DNA of 9,983 nt from JAWLFI01 sp041685645 (GTDB lineage: Bacteria > Bacteroidota > Bacteroidia > Chitinophagales > Saprospiraceae), in assembly GCA_041685645.1 (NCBI GenBank), contig JAWLFI010000102.1, forward strand, positions 1 through 9,983. The letters are read 5' to 3'. The position numbers and the translations under genes are program-made. Positions 1 to 5,803 of this stretch are shown here, in pieces (within the stretch, counting starts at the first letter, position 1; every line of letters starts with the position of its first letter). The notes under the pieces are model-generated. The model saw only the letters and a list, made by a program, of their open reading frames with translations. It was not told where the DNA came from and did no database searches.

Positions 1-426
1 CGCTTGGTTCGACTCCGCTCACCACGACGCACCACGGCGCCATAGCTAAGTGACTGAGGATAAACGATGATTACGTGCATATTTTACATCTAAGCCATTT
101 AAAAAAAATGGCTGTTCGCGCAAAAGGATAGTTTCCGGAGGTACCCTTATAAACTGAACTGAGCGGGTTAAATTTGCGACAGTCTCAGGCGTTTGTTTTT
201 GGTATCGAGATCGGCGGGGGAAAGTCCGTAATAGAAACAGGCTCCATTTCGCTCATTCGATAAACAGGCCACTTTCTTTGCTGTCAATACGGCGGAATGA
301 GATGGGAATATATCCTCACCAGATGTTTTAGATGAACAAAGCGGATTCATAGACTAATAGAATACCCTATCATTTCAAAGCTGAGATAAAAATCGTTTCT
401 TGCAATAACGGAATTAATGGAGAATA
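1..426. other. Intergenic region upstream of the ABC permease
   Basis: No confident gene is visible. All three forward frames are closed by stops within the first 51 bases, so at most a few C-terminal codons of an upstream gene could be present. TTCGACTCCGCTCA lies at 8-21 and resembles a short word common between Bacteroidota genes (from memory). An 8-bp hairpin sits at 93-113. A 60-codon minus-strand frame (350 to 168) has normal-looking codons and three Cys but no recognisable family, signal peptide or clear promoter, so it is not called. The last 60 bases are AT-rich and must hold the permease promoter; I could not find a clean TTG/TAnnTTTG pair there. Confidence 0.6.
93..113. repeat. 8-bp inverted repeat with A-rich loop
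   Basis: AGCCATTT at 93-100 pairs perfectly with AAATGGCT at 106-113 across a loop of five A. The T-run lies inside the loop on the minus strand rather than after the stem, so this is not a standard intrinsic terminator. It would lie downstream of the doubtful 60-codon minus-strand frame and could be an end signal for it. Confidence 0.5.
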
Positions 427-1671
427 ATGAATCCTCTGGAAAACATCAAAATGGCTATACGAGCCCTGCGCACAAATCTCCTGCGAGCCGGGCTGACTAT
501 GCTCATTATTGGATTTGGTATACTGGCCCTGGTCGGTATTCTGACAGCCATCGATGCCATCCTATATTCAATGGGCGATAGCTTTTCCAGCCTGGGTGCT
601 AACTCCTTCAGCATCAGTCCCAAGAATACAGAGATTTCTACACGAGATCGCGGCAGAGTCAACAAGCGCGCCGAGCCAATTTCATTTGAACAAGCCATGC
701 GGTTCAAAGAGTCCTTTGATGCCCGCGGAAAAGTTTCTCTTTCCTTTACGGCTCGCACAGGGGTGCAGGCTCGATATGCAGGCAAGGAAACCAATCCCAC
801 CATGCGCATCGTGGGCGCCGATGAACATCAACTCGATTTGTATGGCATGCAGGTCGAAGCCGGTCGATATTTTAGTCCGACTGAGTTGGATGACAGCCGG
901 CCGGTAGTCGTTTTGGGATACAGTCTGGTGCGCGTACTTTTCGATGGGGAGGCCGATAAAGCTGTGGGCTCATATATCCGGGCAGATGGCAACAAGTTCC
1001 TGGTAGTGGGTACTATCGAGCAACAAGGTGGCGGACTCAACCCGGGTTCTAATGCGGATGCCAGTATTTATCTGCCCATCATTCGCGCTCGGCAATTGTA
1101 TGGGAGCAGCCGCACCAATTATAGAGTGGCTGTTGCGGCTGCGAGTGCCCAATTGCTCGACGGGCTTATTTCTCATTCGATTAGCTTGATGCGCATATCT
1201 CGCGGATTGAGGAGTTTTGAAGAAAACGATTTTGAAATTCGACAAAGCGATGATCTCATCAATGCCATCAAAGATAATACCGTAAAGATTCGGCTGGGTA
1301 CAATTGCGATTGGCATTATGACTATTTTCGGAGCTGCTATCGGATTGATGAACATTATGTTGGTGTCCGTCACCGAGCGAACCAGGGAAATTGGGATAAT
1401 TAAGGCCATTGGAGCCAATCGTAGGGAAATTTTAATACAATTTTTATCCGAAGCGATCATCATTTGTATTTGTGGTGGCCTGCTCGGTATTATTTTTGGT
1501 GTATTGACGGGTAATATCGTTACCCTATTTTTGGGTACGCCCTTTATTGTACCTTGGTTGTGGATGTCTATGGCGCTCGTTATTTGCATCCTTGTCGGCA
1601 TTTTTTCCGGCATGTATCCCGCGCTTAAAGCGGCCAGATTAGATCCCATAGATGCCCTTCGTCACGAGTAA
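427..1671 (+). CDS. ABC transporter permease, MacB/FtsX type
   Basis: Inner-membrane permease of the MacB/FtsX superfamily (414 aa), whose members couple a cytoplasmic ATPase to work in the periplasm, such as export of peptides, lipoproteins or drugs. The topology is standard: one helix at about residues 22-46, a large periplasmic MacB_PCD-like domain at about 47-287, then three helices at about 288-315, 340-368 and 377-400. The cytoplasmic segment ERTREIGIIKAIGANRREI (317-335) is the family's ATPase-coupling region, and the C-terminus shows the usual PALKAARLDPIDALR (398-412). ATG 427 is supported by GGAG seven bases upstream. No ATP-binding or membrane-fusion gene lies in the next 426 bases upstream or anywhere downstream in the window, so the partner is encoded outside it. 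Substrate unknown. The family call is firm; the specific transporter is not. Confidence 0.93.
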   Translation: MNPLENIKMAIRALRTNLLRAGLTMLIIGFGILALVGILTAIDAILYSMGDSFSSLGANSFSISPKNTEISTRDRGRVNKRAEPISFEQAMRFKESFDARGKVSLSFTARTGVQARYAGKETNPTMRIVGADEHQLDLYGMQVEAGRYFSPTELDDSRPVVVLGYSLVRVLFDGEADKAVGSYIRADGNKFLVVGTIEQQGGGLNPGSNADASIYLPIIRARQLYGSSRTNYRVAVAAASAQLLDGLISHSISLMRISRGLRSFEENDFEIRQSDDLINAIKDNTVKIRLGTIAIGIMTIFGAAIGLMNIMLVSVTERTREIGIIKAIGANRREILIQFLSEAIIICICGGLLGIIFGVLTGNIVTLFLGTPFIVPWLWMSMALVICILVGIFSGMYPALKAARLDPIDALRHE

Positions 1672-1688
1672 TATGAGTCCAATCCGCT

Positions 1689-1725
1689 CGCTTCTGCATA
1701 AAGAAGCGTATTATCCCGTTTTGTT
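1689..1725 (+). terminator. Possible terminator after the ABC permease
   Basis: CGCTTCT at 1689-1695 pairs with AGAAGCG at 1702-1708 (7 bp, six-base loop). A T-richer stretch follows, but it is interrupted by CCCG, so it is a weak intrinsic terminator. It begins 18 bases after the permease stop and precedes the helicase promoter, which is the expected place for one. Confidence 0.45.
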
Positions 1726-1729
1726 TCGT

Positions 1730-1737
1730 TACCTTTG
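1730..1737 (+). promoter_or_regulatory. Putative -7 box for the helicase gene
   Basis: TACCTTTG matches the Bacteroidota -7 consensus TAnnTTTG exactly and is followed by TGCCC, close to the TACCTTTGCACC context common in this phylum (from memory). No clear TTG is present about 20 bases upstream, so the -33 part is weak. If real, transcription starts at about 1742-1745, after the GTG at 1737. Confidence 0.5.
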
Positions 1738-3278
1738 TGCCCTCATTTAAAAAAGACTACTTGACAACATTTAAGCAATTAGGAATTTCTGCTCCTATTT
1801 TGAAAGCTATCGCAGAATTAGGCTTTGAAAAAGCCACCGAAATTCAAGAACAAAGTATTCCCGCCCTGATCGCCGAACGCCGAGACTTTATTGGTCTGGC
1901 ACAGACCGGTACGGGCAAGACCGCCGCTTTTGGCTTACCGCTGATCGAACAGCTGGACAGCTCCGCCGGACATACTCAGGCCTTGATATTAGCCCCTACC
2001 CGTGAATTGGGAAAGCAAATCGCAGAGCAATTAAAGCAATTTAGCAAGTACGCGGAACGACTCAATATGATCGCCGTCTATGGCGGGGCGCCCATTTCCA
2101 AGCAAATGCAACAACTGCGCAAACCGCAGCATATCATCATTGCCACACCGGGTCGCCTTCTGGATTTGATTAGACGCAAGTCCATTCAGTTGGATAAAAT
2201 TGATTTCGTCGTACTCGATGAGGCCGATGAAATGCTCAATATGGGCTTTAAAGAGGATATAGATAAAATTCTCAGTTTCACGCCGGAGAACAAAAACACC
2301 TGGTTATTTTCGGCTACCATGCCGGGAGAAATTCGACGCATTGTCAAAAAGTATATGAAGGATCCTCTTGAGGTGAAAGTCAATACCGACAATGAAGTCA
2401 ATGTGAATATCGAACACCGATACGTGGTCGTCAATCAAAAGGACAAAGCAGAAGCTCTGATGCGATTTTTTGACGCTCATCCGGACATGCGCAGTTTGGT
2501 GTTTTGCCGAACGCGTCGCGATACGCAGGAATTAGCGGACCTATTGGCTAAGGCCGGACACTCTGCCGATTCACTTCACGGAGATCTGTCTCAGGGACAG
2601 CGCGATCGGGTGATGAATAACTTTAGAAATCACAAGGTAAAAACGCTGGTAGCAACCGATGTGGCGGCCAGGGGGATAGATGTTGATGATATCACACATG
2701 TGTTCCATCACACCTTATCAGATGAAACGGCATACTATACGCACAGAAGCGGACGGACAGCCAGAGCCGGAAAAGAAGGTTTGTCCATAGCTTTTGTTGG
2801 ACAGCGAGATAAAAATCGCTTGAAGCGGCTGGAACAATCTTTGGATATCAATTTCAAGCCGATCGATATTCCCCACGGAACTGACATTCTCGAAACCCGA
2901 TTGACGGAATGGGCGAAGTCTGTTTTGGAGGCCCGTCCGAAGAAAGATGTACCAAAGGAGCTCATCGACCATGTCAATTTACTTTTTGCCAATTTGACTA
3001 AGGAAGAGCTCACCGCAAAACTCCTGGCTTTGGAATTAGAGGAAGTGCAGGATAGAGGAACTCAGACGAATCTCAACACAGACTTTTCGGCCGGCGGTGG
3101 TGGCGGTGGAAATCGAGGTAAAAAGTCATACGGCGGTGGCGGACGCAATCGACGCAGTGGCGGCGGAGGCAAAAGGTCCAAATACGGACGCAGAAACCGA
3201 ACCCAAAGCAGCTCAAATCAAGACGGGAAGCCCAAAAAGTCAAAGCATAGAAAAGGCGGTAAGCGAAAAGAGTGGTAG
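1737..3278 (+). CDS. DEAD-box ATP-dependent RNA helicase
   Basis: ATP-driven RNA unwinding enzyme, likely acting in ribosome assembly, RNA decay or cold adaptation. Both RecA-like domains are complete: Q-motif with upstream aromatic F12 and Q37; motif I AQTGTGKT 55-62; PTREL 87-91; TPGR 137-140; DEAD 161-164; SAT 192-194; FCRT 256-259; VATDVAARGIDV 305-316; HRSGRTARAG 336-345. A helical segment follows (about 385-440), then a low-complexity Gly/Arg/Lys tail from 453 to the end, typical of non-specific RNA binding. I see no DbpA-type RNA-binding domain, so RhlE-like or a CsdA-like core are both possible. The longest frame starts at GTG 1737, but that codon is part of the -7 box; TTG 1761 gives a start of M-TTFKQLG that still keeps the Q-motif aromatic and is my preferred start. 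It stands alone, convergent with the MscS gene. Confidence 0.96.
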   Translation: MPSFKKDYLTTFKQLGISAPILKAIAELGFEKATEIQEQSIPALIAERRDFIGLAQTGTGKTAAFGLPLIEQLDSSAGHTQALILAPTRELGKQIAEQLKQFSKYAERLNMIAVYGGAPISKQMQQLRKPQHIIIATPGRLLDLIRRKSIQLDKIDFVVLDEADEMLNMGFKEDIDKILSFTPENKNTWLFSATMPGEIRRIVKKYMKDPLEVKVNTDNEVNVNIEHRYVVVNQKDKAEALMRFFDAHPDMRSLVFCRTRRDTQELADLLAKAGHSADSLHGDLSQGQRDRVMNNFRNHKVKTLVATDVAARGIDVDDITHVFHHTLSDETAYYTHRSGRTARAGKEGLSIAFVGQRDKNRLKRLEQSLDINFKPIDIPHGTDILETRLTEWAKSVLEARPKKDVPKELIDHVNLLFANLTKEELTAKLLALELEEVQDRGTQTNLNTDFSAGGGGGGNRGKKSYGGGGRNRRSGGGGKRSKYGRRNRTQSSSNQDGKPKKSKHRKGGKRKEW

Positions 3279-3296
3279 TCTTTTACTTGTAAAAGA
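3279..3296. terminator. Possible bidirectional terminator
   Basis: TCTTTTAC at 3279-3286 pairs perfectly with GTAAAAGA at 3289-3296 (8 bp, two-base apex), starting at the base after the helicase stop. It lies in the 71-bp gap between two convergent genes. The stem is AT-rich and has no clean T-run after it on the plus strand, so termination efficiency is doubtful. Confidence 0.4.
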
Positions 3297-3349
3297 AGAA
3301 GCTCAATTTTCGAAAGTATTAATTATATGGATTCCTGCGGAGGGTCTGC

Positions 3350-4681
3350 TTAGGCATTGCTTTCCGGCAGGGATTTTACCCATAAGTCTCTTTGTGGGAA
3401 TGGGATGCTGATTCCTTCAGCTCTGAATCTCTGATCCACTTCAAAGCGGACGTCGCTTTTGACGCGCTCTATGAACATGAAGTTGCGCGACCAAAAGTGA
3501 AGGGTGAACTCCAATGAGGAGTCGCCAAAATCAGAGAAAGCAACGCTGGGTGAAGGTTGGTCGAGAATGAATGCGTTTTCATTGGCCACTTTAATGAGGA
3601 TGTCTCGTACCTTTTGCGTGTCAGAACCATAGGCCACACCGACATCCACTTGAAAGCGGGCTTTATTGTCAAAATGACTCCAGTTAATTACCTCGTCCAC
3701 AATAAATTTAGAATTGGGTACCAGAATCACAATATTATCTCTCGTCTCCACTTGAGAAGTGCGCAATCCAATCTTTCTGACTATGCCTATGGTTCCATGC
3801 AGATCTACGATATTGCCCACTTCAATGCTGCGCTCAAATAGCAAAATAATACCTGAAGTCAGGTCATTGAAGGTCTGCTGAAGACCCAAGCCAACCCCGA
3901 CGAGGAGAGCGGCAGCACTTCCCCAGAGGACGGCAAAACGCACGCCCAGACTTTCGATAGCGAAAAAGAAAGCGATGACAAAGGTAATATAGGTAATGAG
4001 TTGGTTGATGGCGTATTGAGTACCGACATCCACTCCCTTGTTTTTGTAATAGGGAGTCATGAAAATCTTAGTTAATACCCAGGCAAAAAGGCGGGCAAAA
4101 ATGAAGATGAGAACGAGAAATAAGATGTCAGTTACGTGAAAGCTAACGGTTCCGCTTTGAAAGCTGATCAGCTGAAAGTCCCAGTTGAAATTGCGCAGGA
4201 TGAAAATCAGCACAAGTATATAGACGGCTGTTTGTATGGAGCGACTGGGTTTGCTTTCTGACTCGTAGGCTACTTCATCCAGAGAGGCCTCCTTATCCTC
4301 ATTTTTGAAGGCCAGGTTAAATACTTCAGACAGGATATGGTCTAAAACACGAGCAAAGACGATGAATATCGAGAGCTTCAGCAGAGTGGATAAGTTAAAT
4401 TCATTCTGCAAACCCGGTATCAAATCAAAATCTATGCTCAAGCTCCAAAAGGTGCCGTAGATGGCCAAGAGCACTAATAAAGTCATCACAGAATAGCGGA
4501 TTTTCCGCCGCATCTTCTGCTGTATATCGTGGTAGAAGAAAAGGGTGGGTAATAGATAGCGGAAAACAATATGCCACAGCAAAAAAAGCGCGATCAAAAG
4601 CATGATCAAAGCGATAACCCCTCGCAATGCAATGCTAAATGATCCCCATTCTATAATACTAAGATCTAATATCTCTTCCAT
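3350..4681 (-). CDS. MscS-family mechanosensitive ion channel
   Basis: Inner-membrane small-conductance mechanosensitive channel homologue that would release solutes on hypo-osmotic shock. The product (443 aa from ATG 4681) is far longer than E. coli MscS (286 aa). Hydrophobic segments fall at about 20-42, 65-82, 98-120, 149-168, 183-208 and 226-246, before the pore helix. The pore-lining part GSAAALLVGVGLGLQQTFND (about 254-273) and the following beta-domain signature (SIEVGNIVDLHGTIGIVRKIGLRT, 287-310, given here in outline: G291, D295, G298, G301 and R304) are clear, followed by VPNSKFI (323-329) and the C-terminal alpha/beta domain. Residue numbers count from an in-frame TTG two codons upstream (4687); ATG is preferred. 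A minus-strand TATCTTG about 20 bases upstream may be its promoter. The next same-strand gene is over 450 bp away, so it is probably monocistronic. Confidence 0.94.
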   Translation of the reverse strand: MEEILDLSIIEWGSFSIALRGVIALIMLLIALFLLWHIVFRYLLPTLFFYHDIQQKMRRKIRYSVMTLLVLLAIYGTFWSLSIDFDLIPGLQNEFNLSTLLKLSIFIVFARVLDHILSEVFNLAFKNEDKEASLDEVAYESESKPSRSIQTAVYILVLIFILRNFNWDFQLISFQSGTVSFHVTDILFLVLIFIFARLFAWVLTKIFMTPYYKNKGVDVGTQYAINQLITYITFVIAFFFAIESLGVRFAVLWGSAAALLVGVGLGLQQTFNDLTSGIILLFERSIEVGNIVDLHGTIGIVRKIGLRTSQVETRDNIVILVPNSKFIVDEVINWSHFDNKARFQVDVGVAYGSDTQKVRDILIKVANENAFILDQPSPSVAFSDFGDSSLEFTLHFWSRNFMFIERVKSDVRFEVDQRFRAEGISIPFPQRDLWVKSLPESNA

Positions 4682-4700
4682 ATCCAATAACTGATGCTAC

Positions 4701-4707
4701 CAAGATA
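4701..4707 (-). promoter_or_regulatory. Putative -7 box for the MscS gene
   Basis: On the minus strand TATCTTG lies about 20 bases before ATG 4681. It is one T short of TAnnTTTG. A CTG, not TTG, stands 19 bases further upstream in the -33 position. The same heptamer occurs upstream of the hydroxyacid enzyme gene at 5754-5760, which mildly supports a shared promoter form. Confidence 0.3.
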
Positions 4708-4911
4708 TAAAGTTTTGTGGAATATTCAGTGAAACTCTCAAGAGATGCTTGAATTGACTCCTTGAATATCATTTTGGCTTTTCAATGGTGAGTCGACTCC
4801 TATGAGGTATTCCTTCCTTTTGGGAAGAGAACTCAGAAGGGTAAAGAGGTATTATGCAAGCTGAAGAAGTAGTTTGAGTTGTTGAGAGCGACTTTCCTAC
4901 AGCAGTATCGT

Positions 4912-5075
4912 CCTGGGAAAGCGCTCGGAGAGCGCAAGCGTGAGGTGCCCGGAGGGCGCACCGCCGCAGGTGGTGCGGTGCGAGGTAGAGGCGTAAAAGT
5001 TTACGCCTCTCGAGCACGGTACTCCGGAGGGGACCGACCCCGAGTCAGCCGGCTGGCGGACGAGGGGTCACGCCC
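4912..5075. repeat. GC-rich hairpin-dense island (repeat or ncRNA candidate)
   Basis: GC content is 69% across 4921-5040 (83 of 120 by hand count). In order it can fold as: GCGCTC/GAGCGC at 4921-4935 with a GGA loop; 4944-4962 with a GGAG loop and one bulged C; CGCACCGC/GCGGTGCG at 4957-4982, overlapping the previous one; AGAGGCGTAAA/TTTACGCCTCT at 4987-5010; CGGT/ACCG at 5017-5036 around the palindrome CTCCGGAG (5022-5029); and GACCCC/GGGGTC at 5036-5069 enclosing the palindrome CAGCCGGCTG (5046-5055). CAGCAG at 4900-4905 and CTGCTG at 5101-5106 flank it as a 6-bp inverted repeat. It could be a palindromic repeat element, a cruciform site, the 3' structure of the minus-strand gene ending at 5144, or a free-standing RNA. 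The strand is undetermined. Confidence 0.6.
4987..5010. repeat. 11-bp perfect inverted repeat
   Basis: AGAGGCGTAAA (4987-4997) is the exact reverse complement of TTTACGCCTCT (5000-5010), with only two bases between them; as RNA the inner A-T pairs would open to a six-base loop. It is the strongest single hairpin in the island. No T-run follows on either strand, so it is not a typical intrinsic terminator. Confidence 0.75.
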
Positions 5076-5143
5076 AAAGACACATTATTGATAAATTAGC
5101 CTGCTGATTGTTCTGTGAAGAGTAGATGGCAGCCCATGCTCCC

Positions 5144-5638
5144 TCAATCGATGAGCTTATTGGCCTCGGGATTTCGTTCTGAGAAAACGACCTGAACGGT
5201 ATCTCCGATGCGATGAGATTGGTGAATTTCGCTCTGTACGCCCTGGTGTTTTTGGTCCAGATAGTCGAAGGTATAATAGATTTTGCGATGTTTTCTATAT
5301 CCTTCGGGATCTACTCGATAAATGCGGGCTGTGGTGATGACCGGATCCAGTAAAATGCGATCTTCACTGGTCAGTTGTTGTTGAAAGAAAAGCGTGAAGC
5401 TGAGAAAGATGAGAGCTGTGATGATATTTGCTGCGACAAACCATTGTTTTTTTTGATTTTGCCTGGGAGGCAGGGGGAACACCTGACTGAATAGGTAAAA
5501 CGCGAGGGCAAAAGAGATAAAAAATGAAATGTAAAGGGCTTGCTCCATGAAGGAAAGTGCCCATTGATCTGCGCGGAGATACACGAAGACTGCTATCACT
5601 AGTGCGACGATCATTAAAGCGAAGTTTATTGCTTTCAT
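5144..5638 (-). CDS. Small membrane protein with DUF3592-like tail
   Basis: Function unknown. The product has three predicted helices (in the longest frame at about 10-28, 36-60 and 73-93) and a soluble C-terminal part from about 105. That tail, with ARIYRV, then KIYYTFDYLD, then GDTVQVVFSERNPEANKLID, follows the beta-strand layout of DUF3592-type domains: a variable strand, a tyrosine-rich strand, then G-x-x-V-x-V-x-Y/F and NP. I infer this from pattern only; sequence similarity is weak. ATG 5638 is preferred because GAGG lies eight bases upstream and the protein then begins MKAINFAL; an in-frame ATG at 5656 would add six residues. It is divergent from the hydroxyacid enzyme gene and separated from the MscS gene by the structured island, so probably monocistronic. 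Confidence 0.8.
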   Translation of the reverse strand: MKAINFALMIVALVIAVFVYLRADQWALSFMEQALYISFFISFALAFYLFSQVFPLPPRQNQKKQWFVAANIITALIFLSFTLFFQQQLTSEDRILLDPVITTARIYRVDPEGYRKHRKIYYTFDYLDQKHQGVQSEIHQSHRIGDTVQVVFSERNPEANKLID

Positions 5639-5728
5639 TGGGGTAATCCTCATCATTCATAGCTTGAACTACATAGTTACGAGATTTATTTGATATTTTT
5701 GTCGATGTAGAGATGCATGTAGTAGATT

Positions 5729-5760
5729 TTGAGGTGTAAAAGGCACCATCTTGTATCTTG
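5729..5760 (+). promoter_or_regulatory. Putative promoter of the hydroxyacid enzyme gene
   Basis: TTG at 5729-5731 (within TTTTG) and TATCTTG at 5754-5760 resemble the Bacteroidota -33/-7 pair, but the spacer is 22 bases and the -7 box lacks one T. Transcription would start near 5767 and leave a leader of about 37 bases before ATG 5804. It lies in the 165-bp divergent gap. Confidence 0.35.
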
Positions 5761-5803
5761 AGGAGTTAGAATTATTATAGTTTTACTTATTCATTAGAAC
5801 GTT

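Larger units (their letters stand above)
4682..5143. other. Long intergenic region between two minus-strand genes
   Basis: No protein gene is supported: two frames (minus 5017-4769 and plus 4879-5091) cross the GC-rich island and encode repeat-driven Arg/Gly/Ala-rich peptides with no family resemblance. The part next to the MscS gene is AT-richer (40% GC over 4741-4800) and has repeats that could be operators: CTTGAAT at 4748-4754 and 4761-4767, GACTCCT at 4756-4762 and 4795-4801, and the perfect palindrome GAGTCGACTC at 4790-4799. The centre (about 4912-5075) is the hairpin-dense island listed separately. The final 70 bases before the DUF3592-like gene's stop are AT-rich with no evident terminator. 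Confidence 0.7.

Noticed and set aside
414..809. 131-codon minus-strand frame and other frames opposite the ABC permease (including 1173-1649)
   Set aside because: They lie antisense to a clearly conserved permease and show no domain of their own.
3082..3276. Helicase tail as a DbpA-type RNA-binding domain (CsdA assignment)
   Set aside because: The tail is low-complexity Gly/Arg/Lys without the folded-domain pattern, so no specific helicase name is given.
3097..3411. Plus-strand frame of 104 codons spanning the helicase 3' end
   Set aside because: It is a frame-shifted reading of the low-complexity Gly/Arg tail and runs into the convergent channel gene.
4912..5075. CRISPR array or tandem repeat array
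   Set aside because: The repeats are inverted and of different lengths; there are no regularly spaced identical direct repeats and no cas gene.
4769..5091. Two overlapping frames (minus 5017-4769, plus 4879-5091) across the GC-rich island as small proteins
   Set aside because: Their sequence is dictated by the inverted repeats, is Arg/Gly/Ala-rich, has no family resemblance and both strands are open in the same tract.
5364..5660. 98-codon minus-strand frame starting at ATG 5660
   Set aside because: It overlaps the three-helix membrane protein in another frame; only that frame gives coherent membrane helices.
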